Shown here: one piece after another, positions 21,119 through 33,600 of the stretch
Position numbering within the stretch: position 1 is the stretch's first letter
Layout: every line of letters begins with the position of its first letter
Source: Lineus longissimus
Taxonomy: Eukaryota; Nemertea; Pilidiophora; Heteronemertea; Lineidae
Assembly (NCBI RefSeq): GCF_910592395.1
Contig: NC_088326.1
Coordinates: 7,447,001-7,511,000, forward strand
Length of the DNA: 64,000 nucleotides
Reading direction: 5' to 3'
The notes under the pieces: generated by a model
Databases searched by the model: none
What the model was told of the DNA's origin: nothing
What the model saw: the letters and a program-made list of their open reading frames with translations, nothing else
Position numbers and translations under genes: made by a program

Positions 21119-23383
21119 TAGGAGACATTATTTCTCCTTTCGAGACTGGTTCAGGATTTTGGCACTCAACGACCTCACCATCTGAAGAATTAATCAAGAA
21201 CACAATTTCTTTACAGGAAGGCCTATTTAGATGTCAATCATTCTGAATTATTGAGTCATTACTCTTATGTCGTATGTCGTGTATTACGCAATGTGGTTCT
21301 CAATTTCATTTCCTCCGTATCGTGTCATATGCCAACTTTTGCACCTCTGATATGATACTGATGAGGGTCTAAGTCTTTATAGTGCAACAACTTTTAAGCA
21401 CAGGGACATCCCTTGAATTGAAGCTTTCCTCTCATTCAAGACCAAGGTGAAGAAAAAAAGGCTATCTAAACTATTGCATGGGGACAGGAATGTTATGTAT
21501 TCGCAAACAGACAGTAACAAGGGGCCCAAGGGCCTAGCGCTCAGCTGAGTAATGAGATATTAGCACTTGAATGAAGCAATTATTTGTACATTGGAGATGT
21601 AGGTTGTGGTTGGGGATTTTGATGTCCAGGGTGACTAATGTGGTTTTTGAGTGCTTTTAAAAGCAGGTAACATGTTTCCAGGGAACAGGTGAATGGGTGC
21701 TGCCCAATAGGGGGCGACTTGTACATGTAGTACTAATGCATTGAATTATGTGCACTACTAGGATGTTCTGTTTGGCAAATGGTTTTGCCTGTCTAGAGCT
21801 GCCCCTTTTAATAATCGGTGGGGTTGTAGTTGCAGTAGTCATAGCTCCTGTCAGCTTGAAGTCAATTTGAATTGTTTGTCACGCTGGGAATTGAAGATGA
21901 AGAGTGAGATAAGGATATGAACTTTATTAACGAATGATATAAGGTGACACTATGTTTTAAGGGTGAACTTACTAACACTAGCAGAAGTTATCTGACTAAG
22001 AAATAGTGCATTTGAGCTGTAAGGCTATCAACATACAAGACAACTATATGGAGGTTTTTCACCGATGTCACATGATGATTTATTGATCTGCACGGCCATG
22101 TTGGGCGTAATTGTAAAGGAAAATGTATTGGCAGGTGGCTTGTCTGGCTGTTAAAATGTCATCTTGTGATATCAGGTGAAGAACCTCATAGAAGTTTACA
22201 GGGAGGAATATGGAGGTGAAGAAATACAAAAATATAAAGAATATAGAGAATATAATATATATAATGATGCAACAAGTAACTTTGAATATTTGCGCACAAG
22301 TCAGCAGCAAGATTTTGGCAGTACAACCTGAGATTTCTTTGAAACAGTAAATTTTGAGTGTCTTGAAGTTGTCATAGGCTATATACATTGTGAAGAAGTT
22401 ACAATTTAAATTTAGCATTGTTGCTGAAATTAAATGCGATTGTTATTGTAAGGTTGGCAACATTCAACATAATGCTGTGGAATCAACTGCAACCTGTCAA
22501 GCATTCTTGCATCATTGAGATATGATTAACAACTGGACATTGTTGACAGTTTGAGACTAGAATTGCTCAGAGAGACTAGAATTGCTCAGAGAGGTTTCTT
22601 GCCATTTGCTGGCGAAGTTGAAGATGTTTGCACAGGTTGTAATTGATTTGACAGGGTGAACATGAAAACATACAAGTAGTTAAAGGGCAGCAGTAGCAAA
22701 TTACAAGATGATGAGAAAATAGGCTTCTTGTATATAAATTATGGCAACAATTTGATTATCAAGTCAGCAGCAAGATATTGGCATTGTATCCTGAGATTTT
22801 TATACTTTTCTATAATTTATGACATATTACAGGTGATTTCAAAGTTGGTGATAGTGTTAAGTTTTGGTAAAGATTTTCATGGCTGCTGGAAAGAACTTTA
22901 ACACTTTTCTAAAGTTAACACTTACACCAATTTTGAAGTCACTTATTGTCACAAGACATGCTTCATAAACCAACTGGCATGGCTGGTACGACATTCACTG
23001 GGAGCACCAAATTAATAATTTTGGAATATGTTTCCAGTATTTTTCTTTACCTAAGTGCTATGGGAAGTGATAGCAAAATCATGATACAGGAATATATTAT
23101 AATCATAGTAACAAGTAAGTTGAATATTTGAACACAATTCAGGGCAAATATTGGCAGTTAACATTATAATGCAATGATACAAAATATATCTACTTGTGTC
23201 TAACTTATGACATATTAATAAATGAATGGTTTTGGGACCATGTGCTCACCTCAGGTAATGTGATGCAAGTTATATTTAAACATAATTTGTTTGTAATGCA
23301 TTCCAGGTTACTTCAGAAGAGGCGAGCTAAAAATGTTAGACCCAAACCAGCTGCTTGTTTCTTTTCTACCGAAACAACTGGTT
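21119..23383. other. non-coding stretch with a hairpin end and a foldback
   Basis: No gene was recognised. At 21519-21551, on the minus strand, is a 3' hairpin terminus of Helentron-like family 2 (CTCAGCTGAGCGC followed by AGGCCC and GGGCCC). No matching 5' end is nearby. 22833-22942 is a degenerate foldback whose arms of about 24 bp include TTCAAARTTGGTG. Diverged direct repeats containing GTCAGCAGCAAGAT occur near 22300 and 22762. Confidence 0.6.
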
Positions 23384-23438
23384 TTTTAGCTCACCTCTTA
23401 GCAGAGGTGAGCTTATCCCATACCGTGGCGTCCGTCGT

Positions 23439-23527
<89 letters not shown>

Positions 23528-24563
23528 CGTCGTCCGTTAGCAGGGCACGTTTCGTAACTGTTAGAGCTATTGAGTTGAAACTTGGTACACATGTACCCTT
23601 ATGTAATGACACCTGGGAGACCAAGTTTCGGTCCGATTCGTTTCATGGTTTGGCCACCAGGGGGCCAAACGTTAATAGTGAAAATATGCAATATCTCCCT
23701 TAATAGTAGTCGGGAAATTTTGAAAAAAATATGGTAGGTACTTCTAGCAAAGGTGCATCATATATCCTCCGGGTTTTTGATTTGACCTCCTTTTCAAGGT
23801 CACAGAGGTCAAATGGTGTAAATTGGCCGTTAGGATGTAACGATGGCACGTTTCTAAACTGCAATGACTATTGATACCAAATTTGGTACACATTTACCCC
23901 TTAGTCAGGTGATCTCAGGGACGAAAGTTTGGTCCAATATGATTCACCACTTGACCACCAGGGGGCAAAATCCAAAAACCTTAAAAATGTGATTATTCCT
24001 TAACTTCTTGCCCGATTGCCACCAATTTGATATCATGGGTACATCTAACCACCATACAGTATATGTCACACAGGTTTTTAATTTGACCTTCTTGTCAAGG
24101 TCACAGAGGTCAAATGGCGTAAATTCGCCGTCAGGCCGTAACTATGGCATGTTTCTTAACTGCAATGACTATTGATCACAAATTAAGTACACATGTACCC
24201 CTTGGTCAGGTGATCTCAGGTACCGAAGTTTGGTGCGATCTGATTTGCCGTTTGGCCTCCAGGGAGGGGGCCAAATCCTAAATTCTTCAAAATGCCATTA
24301 TTCCTAGTAATGACTTGCCCGATTGGCACCAATTTTATATCATAGGTACATCTAATTCTAACATCCATTCAATGTGTCACCCGGGTCTTCTTTGATTTGA
24401 CCTACTTTTCAAGGACACAGGGTGAATGTACTGTAAATTGGCCATTTTGGGGAAATTGTAATTGCTTGGACCTACATCAAACCTAACACTACATGACACA
24501 AGACCATGTTCTTTATCCATCTTTCCTCCACATGAGGTGAGCACAATGGCCCTGGCCATTTCA
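23384..24563 (+). mobile_element. Helentron-like non-autonomous element, family 1
   Basis: The 5' end is TTTTAGCTCACCTC with a small inverted repeat, then a long GTC microsatellite (about 23431-23532), then three tandem units of about 300 bp starting GGCACGTTTC at 23544, 23845 and 24145. The 3' side holds GAGGTGAGC (inverted to the 5' end), the hairpin AATGGCC-CT-GGCCATT, and ends TTTCA. It sits in a minisatellite, and the unit is restored if the element lies between two T residues with no duplication. No protein is encoded; the Arg/Ser-repeat frames here are microsatellite translations. Confidence 0.75.
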
Positions 24564-24574
24564 TGTCACCATCT

Positions 24575-24722
24575 TAACCAAACAAACGGGTTTGCCACTA
24601 TTCTACCCAAAGCAACTGGTTTGTCACTATTTGACCCAAATTAACTGGTTTGTCACTATTCTACTACTTCTACCCAAACCAACTGGTTTGTTACTATCTA
24701 CCCAAACCAACTGGTATGACAC
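24575..24722. repeat. minisatellite around ACCCAAACCAACTGGTTTGT
   Basis: About five imperfect units of roughly 30 bp. The same unit appears on the other side of the preceding element (23338-23382), so the element inserted into this array. 24723-25040 shows nothing further. Confidence 0.75.
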
Positions 24723-25281
24723 TCTACTAAGAGCATTAAATGAATATAGTGAGACATGGTTTCAGTTATTACTGAGCTCTAATTATTATGCCAAATTTAC
24801 TTCATCTGTAACTTCACTGTGAAGTTATAGAACAATATGTTATATACTTATATGTACCTGATAATGAACTCCGACCCTATGATGGATGAGGCTTTTTTCA
24901 TTCCAATGGATTATATATTACCAATTTGACACTGTCACAAAATACACTTTAGAAGCCAAGTGTTTTGACAGGGTATGGAGAACCTGACATGAAATAGCTT
25001 ACTTACAGAAGATGAGTTTACTTGGCTAATGATGGTTAAAATAATGGGGAGATATCACAAGTATCTTAGGCCTGTAAAAATACTATAGGTATCTCGCCAT
25101 TACGAAATTAATTCAGTAAGAAAGTGACTGAAGAAAATTGCTGAAGTTGAAATGTATCAAGAAATGTTGACTGTGGACAAACAGTGGCAATTTTCCTTTT
25201 GTATCCGACTGGGTTCAAACATGAAAGCATTAGTTGTATGACTGAGTGTTGAATGGGGGTAGAGCTTTTCATAAGGCACTA

Positions 25282-27567
25282 CAGGGTGTATCAGAAAAAA
25301 TTAGACTGTCGAAAAAATCATCATGAAATTAACATAGGGAGGAGTTTCGAAAAACTGGCTACACCCCTTTGTAGAGGGTGTGATTCTGCATTGTATTATA
25401 CCAGTGTCATCGTTAACACTTTACGTTACAATGTGCATGGACAGTTTGAATTTTGAAAAATTAAAGTCCTTTGCGCACGGGAATGTGAGGGTTAAAATTG
25501 GATGTGTCAAAGTGAATGAAAAGTTTAGATGGAGTTTTACTCGCGTGCCAAAGCGTTTTTGAAATAATTAACCCTTTCACCCCCTAATCCTGAAACAAAA
25601 CTATCTCATTTCTGAGTGTAGATCTTCATCAAGGGGTCAAGAAACTTAAACTGTTTTACATGTACTGACTGTTAGGTTTACATGAATGTAAGCGTACACT
25701 GTCATTGTTCGGCTGAGGAAGATCACTTAAAAGAAAAAAATAACCTAATTGTACAGTAGCCCATTGCCATTTTTAACAAAGCATTCACAATGTACATGAA
25801 CATGTAAATGTACAATGAATTAAACTGTCAAATCACATAATTCTCCTTACAAAATTCTCGTACTTTCTGGAATTTCCTGTCATGGTGCAATGGGACAATC
25901 AAAAGTTCCTTAGTCCTCCACGTGGGCACCGTTTCTTTGAACGCAGATTTGTGCCCTTCGCAACATGTGCCCAACAGCACGCCTTATCACCGCTCCGTCT
26001 TCCCTTAAGATCTCAACTTCGGCTGTGATCCTTCTCTCAAGATCATCCAGGTTGGCAGGGGGTGTGACATAAACCTTTGATTTAAGGTGGCCCCACAGGA
26101 AGTAGTCGAGTGGTGTAAGGTCGGGAGACCGCGGAGGCCATTCCACTGGTCTGTTCAACGTAACAACTCTGTCTCCGAACAGTTCTGTCAGCCGCTCGGT
26201 AACAACCCTCCGTCTGTGGGGTGGCGCGCCATCCTGCGCCCACCAAGCGCGCCGGAATTCGATGGCATCCCTTCCTTGTGGCCTAAACCTGCGCATTCTG
26301 TTGATAGCGGGAACCACACGTTCATTGATCATTTGGAGGTAGTCCTGGCCATTCAGGTTTTGGCGAAAGAAGAAAGGTCCGACGATGGCTCCGTTGCCGA
26401 CTAAGCCAATCCAGACCGTCATCTTGTGCCGGGCGTCATTGCGCTCGTATGCAAAATCAAGTGGCTGCTCTCCCCTCGGGCGATATTCCCTTACGTTATG
26501 GCTGTTCACAAAAGCATTCATGGCGAAGCCAGACTCATGATAAAGTCATCGAGGAAACGTTGCCGCTGTCCAAGCAACCACTGGCAGAATCGTAGGCGAC
26601 GTGCCAAATCGCCGGGAAGAAGTTGATGCCTCTTAATCATTTGGTACGGGTGGAATCGCAGGTCAAGGCGCGTGATACGATTGAATGTGGTTGACGACAT
26701 GCCAAGACCGTTCTTTCTGCAGCTGATGGTCTCCTCTCGCTCTTGTCCGACATGGTGTTCGTCGAGGAGGGTCCTCACTGCTTCAATGTTGGCTGGAGTA
26801 CGTTCCGTCCTTCGTCGGCCCGACCTCCCTTTGTTGAGATTGTGGCTGGTTCCAGAAGTACGGTACTTATTGACGTTCTTGAAGACAGTGGCACGACTTG
26901 GAACTCTCAGATTTGGAAATTGACGTTGGAACCGCTCAAGAACAGCAGGGACACTTTTGGTTTGGAGATATTCAGTAACCAGAAAAGACCTCTGATGAGG
27001 GGTGTACTGTGGCCTGACCATTTTGCATCCATACCACAGGACACAAGCCAAACAGTGAGGACAAAATGCACAGATGCTCACAGATTTATGGCCAGGAATT
27101 ACGTTAGGCCTATTATCTAACCAACATATGGTAGCTATTTGAAGAAAATATGAAATTGACAAGATAGGACTTATGGTTATTATGGTCACGACCACTTCAT
27201 GCCATTGCGTTAACCCCTTGATGAAGATCTACACTCAGAAATGAGATAGTTTTGTTTCAGGATCAGAGGGTGAAAGGGTAATTATTTCAAAAACGCTTTG
27301 GCATGCGAGTAAAACTCCATCAACATTTTTCATTCACTTTGACACATCCAATTTTAACCCTCATATTCCCGTGCGCAAAGGACTTTAATTTTTCAAAATT
27401 CAAATTGTCCATGCTCATTGGAACGTAAAGTGTTAACGATGACACTGGTATAATACAATGCAGAATCACACCCTCTACAAAGGGGTGTAGCCAGTTTTTC
27501 GAAACTCCTCCCTATGTTAATTTTATGATGATTTTTTCGACAGTCTAATTTTTTCTGATACACCCTG
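25282..27567 (-). mobile_element. mariner-type transposon with TIRs of about 350 bp
   Basis: The ends CAGGGTGTATCAG and its inverse continue as inverted repeats of about 350 bp (25282-25640 and 27209-27567). TA flanks both sides (25280-25281, 27568-27569). The sister copy of the surrounding duplication still has the empty site at 28232-28233 (ACTAGATTAAG), proving the TA duplication and the exact ends. It encodes a broken transposase on the minus strand. Confidence 0.95.
25910..27021 (-). pseudogene. mariner-like transposase, frameshifted
   Basis: Two overlapping frames together make one transposase. The first (27021-26518) starts MVRPQYTPHQRSF and holds the helix-turn-helix DNA-binding region up to FLDDFIMS. 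The second (26521-25910) continues FVNSHNVREYRP through the catalytic Asp of WWAQDGAPPH and the third Asp of PDLTPLDYFLWG. The spacing between second and third Asp is 41, pointing to a DD41D group. The frameshift falls exactly where the first catalytic Asp (usually MSDE in the family) should be, and that residue is missing, so the copy should be inactive. The TIR pair could still be mobilised by a partner. Confidence 0.9.
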
Positions 27568-28672
27568 TAGATTAAGAGTGTGTGTAATTGGATGAAAAAA
27601 AGAAGTTTGACACATGCTTGTCCACAGTGCTTTGGTTTGTAAGAAAATCACATTCTAGTCATGATAGTCTACAAGATGGTTAGAGGGACATTTTCGCTAC
27701 TGAAGGTCAGTTCACTGAATGTGTCCAGACTGAGCACGTACGTTTCAATATCATGTGCAGATGTATCTGCTTCAATATCATCTGCAGATGTATCTGCTTG
27801 CATTACAAAACCATGGTTCTGAAGATGTGAAATTACAGTGTCATCAAAAGCTGTCAGTTTGTAGAGTTTTTCATCTTTGGTGACATCGATATTTGCATGA
27901 ACTAGAGTTAAAACTGATGACACTCGTTGCCTCAGATCACAGTTTGCACATTTGAAAGAGAATGCAGAGATCAATGGCAGGGGGGACTGTAACCTAATGG
28001 GGAGATATCACAAGTATCTTAGGCCTGTAAAAATACTATAGGTATCTCACCATTACGAAATTAATTCAGTAAAAAAGTGACTGAAGAAAATTGCTGGAAG
28101 TTGAAATGTATCAAGAAATGTTCACTGTGGAAAGCAGTGGCAATTTTCCTTTTGTATGCAACTGGGTTCAAACATGTAAGCATTAGTTGTATGACTGAGT
28201 GTTGAATGGGGTCGAGCTTTTCATAAGACACTAGATTAAGAGTGCGTGTAATTGTTTGACTGTGTAACATATGAAGAAAAGAAGTTTGACACATGCTTGT
28301 CGACAGTGCTTTGGTTTGTAAGAAAATCACATTCTAGTCATGATAGTCTACAAGATGGTTAGAATGACATTTTCGCTACTGAAGGTCAGTTCACTGAATG
28401 TGTCCAGACTGAGCAGGTACGTTTCAATATCATCTGCAGATGTATCTGCTTCAATATCATCTGCAGATGTATCTGCTTGCATTACAAAACCATGGTTCTC
28501 AAGATGTGAAATTACAGTGTCATCAAAAGCTGTCAGTTTGTAGAGTTTTCCATCTTTGGTGACATCGATATTTGCACGAACTAGAGTTAAAACTGATGAC
28601 ACTCGTTGCCTCATATCGCAGTTGGCACATTTGAAAGAGAATGCAGAGAGATCAATGGCAGGGGGAACTGTA
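27568..28672. repeat. tandem segmental duplication of about 0.68 kb
   Basis: Copy A is 25043-25281 plus 27568-27991, split by the mariner element. Copy B is 27996-28672. The copies are nearly identical and head to tail. They include the 3' part of the last exon of the OB-fold gene, so copy A holds a truncated second last exon (27669-27991). Confidence 0.9.
27669..27991 (-). pseudogene. duplicated 3' fragment of the OB-fold gene
   Basis: About 100 residues matching the C-terminus of the frame at 28348-28866 with few changes (for example VHANIDVTKDEK against VRANIDVTKDGK). It starts after the first zinc-ribbon cysteine pair and has no upstream exons, so it is a non-functional tail created by the tandem duplication. 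Confidence 0.85.
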
Positions 28673-29050
28673 GCTTTACAATTTTGGCATGCTTTGCGTA
28701 GGTTAATGTTGAGCTGATTTATTGTGGCATCCGTTATTTTTTCAATTTCTTCCTGGGGTTCTGTATCCTCAATGATAAGATCAATATCAAGTCGTGTAAC
28801 AATGGTATTGGGGGGGGGGGGAGTCGTTGTTAAATGTCTGGTTTGGGTTCGGTTTGTTGTCCGCACGCCAAGTTCACTAAACTTGTAAACATTGTCGACA
28901 GTCAGTCTCGATTATATTGCCCCACAAGACAACCTTCATGAAGCCAGTTTCATCTGCTAGCAGCGCTTCTCTGCAGCTTACGGCGTTGTTGTACACCTCT
29001 TTCTGGGTCGTGTCTGACAGGAATTTAACCAGTTTTGCAGTGATGCTGAC
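28348..29050 (-). pseudogene. last exon of an OB-fold/RPA-like gene, frameshifted
   Basis: The exon starts after a TTGCAG acceptor at 29050. Its first part reads as an OB fold of the replication protein A kind (REALLADETGFMKVVLWGN). Next come VYKFSELGVRT, a zinc ribbon CQNC with CANC, and a second OB-like stretch ending near 28348. A duplicated ACTG (28899-28906) shifts the frame in the middle, so full-length product cannot be made. The family function would be single-stranded DNA binding; whether this is a host gene or a transposon-carried one is not determined. Confidence 0.75.
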
Positions 29051-29271
29051 CTGCAATGAAAGTGAGGATTGATAAGTACTAAAAACAAGCTAGGATGCTG
29101 GAAAAGGTTTGCTTGAATTTGGTTGCAGGTTGATTTTGGATGGGCATTGCGGAATGTTTTGAAGATGTGGTAGGATTCTGGCTTTGTATTTTACTGCATG
29201 AACAAAATATGGTCACTCATATTAGCTGCTTTGTTTTGATTGGTACTAATTTGATACTTTGATATTCTTAC

Positions 29272-29479
29272 CTTTTGATGTGGTGCCTTTTCTTCGACCT
29301 CTTTTAAGTGGAGGGTTTCAATGTCAGGAGCACTGAGAGTAGATTGAGGCTTGTTGTATTTAAATGTCAGTTGCTTCTTAAGTGGTTTCAGGGAGGAGTG
29401 TTGGTGAAATTTGATATCATTGACAGACGAATTTGCTAGGTTTGGAATTATTGCCGTATTTTCAAATTTCATTGGTGAC
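29272..29479 (-). pseudogene. middle exon of the OB-fold gene
   Basis: 208 bp bounded by TTTCAG before 29479 and GTAAGA after 29272. It joins the preceding exon with correct phase (split Lys codon) and the next in phase 0. It encodes SPMKFENTAIIPNLANSS and a basic region. No known motif of its own. Confidence 0.75.
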
Positions 29480-29857
29480 CTGAAATGATATGAATGCATG
29501 TATACTGTAATGTTTTATTTTGTGACAACTCAATATGTTGATGAATTTGGCAGTCAACTTAGGGACATGAGGAAGAAATGACTTTGACATTATTTGCAAC
29601 ATTTGCCAGGAAGTCAGGCACATAACATGATTATTGACATTGATATGTACGATTTGATTTGGTGGTAGATTGTTACTAATGTAGGCGTTGCTGTCTATGA
29701 AAGCCTGGGGTTTGTAGATTTATTTAAGTGTCTGATGGTATGAGTTGGTGAGCGATATCTAACATACCCAAGTCAGCTAGAAGAAAGTTATTAACATGTT
29801 TATTGGTATGGTATGATATGAGTAAAATGGTAGAACTTGCATACTCAATACACTTAC

Positions 29858-30033
29858 TTTTTTGCTTGAGCGTCTTTGAAATCAGCATAGCTGCTTGGAC
29901 GAAATGATACGATGTCAGTGTACTTGTTTGCCCCAGTTTGGCAAACAGCCCGAAAGTAGTCGTTGTTTTTTCTTGACCTTTTGATAGGACTTAGGTCTAC
30001 AATGAAGCCTGTAGTTGATTCTTGTTCATCAGT
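29858..30033 (-). pseudogene. first coding exon of the OB-fold gene, 3' part
   Basis: Encodes TDEQESTTGFIVDLSPIKRS and further residues of an N-terminal OB fold, ending at a GTAAGT donor (29852-29857). Its 5' part (39014-39064, Met at 39058) lies 9 kb away. The two halves join in frame when the Helentron-like element, with the BEL/Pao element inside it, is removed. An apparent ATG inside the element end at 30051 is not the true start. Confidence 0.8.
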
Positions 30034-30070
30034 TTTTAGCTCAGCTGACAAGCTGAGCTATTCATATGAG
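29935..30070. repeat. left copy of a 135-bp direct duplication flanking BEL/Pao copy 2
   Basis: Identical to 36143-36278. It contains part of the OB-fold exon and the first 37 bp of the Helentron-like element. It ends directly at the TG of the left LTR. Confidence 0.95.
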
Positions 30071-30263
30071 TGTCGGGGATGCCCAGGTTCTAAGGGAATA
30101 ACGACCACCCAGTTCTATGTAAAACTTCAACTGATTTATTACTAGACTCGAGTCAGAATGAACATGTGATATAGTTACATAATTCAGAAATACATGTTTC
30201 TAAAAGACATTCAATAACTCCAATAGACCAGCTATTGGCGGCGACTATAATCTGTTCCCAACA
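30071..30263 (-). repeat. 3' LTR of BEL/Pao copy 2
   Basis: 193 bp with TG and CA ends. All 191 bases shared with the other LTR are identical. Confidence 0.95.
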
Positions 30264-30604
30264 TTACTCCCGGGCGGGAAGTGACTGGAACATAAACTAA
30301 TAATTGGGTGAAACGTACATCAAAATACAATGATGTTATGAAATGGCAAACTATTTTTTTTGATTTTCTCAAACATACAAACATTGAATAAATCGAATTG
30401 AGTGACTAGATTCAAACGCAACCAAATGTGAAAGAATGATTAAAACCATCGAAGTATGTAGCAAAGATGAAATGCGTAAACAACAGATAAAATGAATCAA
30501 AATATTAACACCAGAAACAGTTGACCGTTTAAGATTATGTCATGTCATCAAAACACTCAGGTCAGTATTCAAAATGTTCAGCTCAATAAAGGCATGAAAT
30601 CCAT

Positions 30605-33600
30605 TTACGGATCGGACATAAGTGCAATGCGTCGGCGCGCTTCAATGGCGGCTAGTCTAACAGGCCTGTGCTCAGCTGCACACTCGGAATTGTCTGACAA
30701 AGGAACACGCGAGTTGTGTTCAATAGGCCTCGATAATGTCTCGCCATTGTTGGTTTCCAAAGGATACAATTTGGTTATCGGGCGGTTTGTCTGACCACGG
30801 CTTGTTTTGATGTCTACAGAACGCACTAAACCATCATTACCGCGATTCAATCTCAACACACGCGCAAGTTGCCACTTTACACGTGGTACGCAGTCTTCAT
30901 GAATGAGCACTATGTCCCCAACTTGAATCTGATTTTGCGTAATGCCCTTACCACAATTGCGATCTCTTTCACGTAAAGGCGCTAGGTACTCTTGTGACCA
31001 CCGGTTCCAAAATTGTGCTTGCACACTGGCCATCAACACAGCGCGTCGTTGCAATTCTGACTGACTGCCAAACGTTGGGTCACGCAACTCATCAGTATCG
31101 TACAACTCATGAGGAACAGTAGACAGTGGTCTACCATGTAAAAAATGCGATGGCGTAAGCGGTTGTAAATCATCAGTATCTGAGGACAGGTATGTGATCG
31201 GTCGGTCATTGAGTATGGCCTCAATCTCGGTGAGGACAGTCTGTAACTCATCAAGCGTTAAGAAACGGCGGCCTAGCACCTTTTTCAAGGCTGTTTTTGT
31301 CAACCCAATCAACCGTTCCCAAAAACCACCGTACCAAGGTGCCCGTTTCGGTATGAACAACCATTCAACACGGCGGTTAGCTAAATAGGTTTTAACTGAT
31401 TCAGATTCAAACAACTGCTTGAGTTCTGCAGCCGCAGAGAGATAGGTTGACGCATTGTCAGAAATCATTTTGCTCGGAAGCGATCTCCGGGCGGCAAAAC
31501 GTCTGAATGCACGAAGGAATGTTCCAACTGAGAGATCAGTAACAAGTTCTAGATGAACGGCTCTGATAACGGCGCATGTAAAGAGGCACACGTACGCCTT
31601 CGATTCTGAGTGTTCGTTTCGTATGAATAAAGCACCACTGAAATCTACACCAGTCACAGTAAATGGGGGTGCCTTAAGTAGTCTTGACGCTTGTAATGGT
31701 GGTGGAATAGGTGACCTATATGGTTTCCCCATAACCCTCTTGCAAGTGACACACTGCCGTAACAACGATTTTACGCGCTGTCTAATGTTGGTAATCCAGA
31801 AACGCTGGCAAATATGCGTGATAGTAGATTGTAATCCTGAATGAAGAACGTTCGTATGTGCATTCCAAATGATAAGTTCCGCGAATCGATGTCTAGATGG
31901 AATCAGAATCGGAAATTTCGTTCCGTAGTCATTAGGCGCGTTATGCAATCGTCCGCCTGCGCGTAATATTCCATCGTTGTCAAGAAATAACCGAAGTTGT
32001 TTCACGAGTGGACCTGCTGTCCTACGTTTTGACATTAACGTCTTGATCTCATCTCCGTAGCTCTGACGTTGAACATGTTTAATCCACATTGTTTCTGCGT
32101 CTTGAATTTCACCTGCCGTGAGCGGTCCAACGTTTTGTAGTTGGGGATTTTTTTTCGCATTTGCAACAAATCTGAGTACGAGAGCACTGATGCGCAACAG
32201 TTTCGTATACGAACTGTAACGTTCGGGGTCGATTACGTTGGTGATGCGCATGTCTACATCAGGTTCACCGACTGCGTTGGTTACAATGACGACCGGATCA
32301 TGATCAGCGTTGTCAGTATCCATTGTATGCGATTTACCATCGAATAGCTCGCATTGTGGCCACTCAGAAGTTCTAAGCCAGTGTGGACCGTTCCACCAGA
32401 GTATGGCGTTTTGAAGATCTGATGCATTCATTCCCCGAGTAAGAATATCGGCAGGGTTATCCTTTGTGGGACAGTATTTGAATCTGGTTATGACTTGGCA
32501 AGCACGTATTTGTCTTACACGGTTCTCAACGAATAAAGGCAGCTTTTTCTCACTGTGTATCCAGTGTAGAACTATCTGACTGTCCGACCAAAGGAATGCA
32601 TGTTCAATGTTGATCAGTGGTTTGAGGTTTCTGTGAAGATAGTTCAGTAAACGTGATCCGATTAAAGCGGCCATTAGCTCTAATCTAGGCAGCGAGATGG
32701 GTTTGATCGGCGCAACCCGAGTTTTTGCCATCACAAGTGAAGTGCATCCACCACATTTCAAATATGCAACAGCCCCGTAGGCCTTTGGGCTCGCGTCTGC
32801 AAATACACGAAGCTTATACAAATCGTTGCTAGTGTTTTGACAATCGAAGTATTTGCGATCAATGGCACATGATTGTGTCACGGTTGACAGCTCCTGACTC
32901 AACCTTCTCCAAGTATGGTTAAGCTCGTCCGGCAGCGGTTCGTCCCAATCTAACTTGTGTGTCCATAGCTCTTGTATAAATATCTTAGCCATAACATGTA
33001 CTGGAGACAGAAGTCCAGGTGGATCGTATATACTGCTAGTAACTTGAACAACTTCACGTTTTGTCACCAGATTGTCTATTGAAGGTTCAATTTTCCGCTT
33101 TGAATATCGCAGAATGTCCTGTTCAGTATCCCAGTCTAGTCCAAGCACATTGGCAATTCGATCTGGGTTGTAAACGTTGTCTGCTTCAGCCAATTTCCGA
33201 AGTTCAGGGCAATTGGACGACCATGCTCGGAGATTGAATCCACCAGATTTCATTACCTTTCTGGATTCCTGGTAGTATTTCACAGTGTCATGTGTGCTTT
33301 CAGCTCCACTCGCTACATTGTCAACATAGATATTGTCCTTCATATCGGCTGCAACTGGGGATTCGTGTTTGTCTAAGTGTGACCTGACAGTGGCGTTTAG
33401 AATAAAAGGTGAGCACACTGCTCCGAAAAGCACCACTTTAAACTGGTACACCTTGAAGGCACTGTTTGGGTCGTTACTATCCGTCAACCACAGAAATTTT
33501 GTAAACTTCCGATCCTCTGCGTCAAGCCCAACGTTCAGAAACGCCTTTTCAATGTCAGTTGCTAGAGCGTAGTGATGTAGGCGAAATCTAACAAGGATTG

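Noticed and set aside
23391-23703. Poly-Arg and poly-Ser proteins
   Set aside because: Frames through a GTC microsatellite inside a non-coding element.
29191-29499. ATG-initiated 102-residue protein
   Set aside because: The ATG lies in the intron before the TTTCAG acceptor; the real content is the exon 29272-29479.
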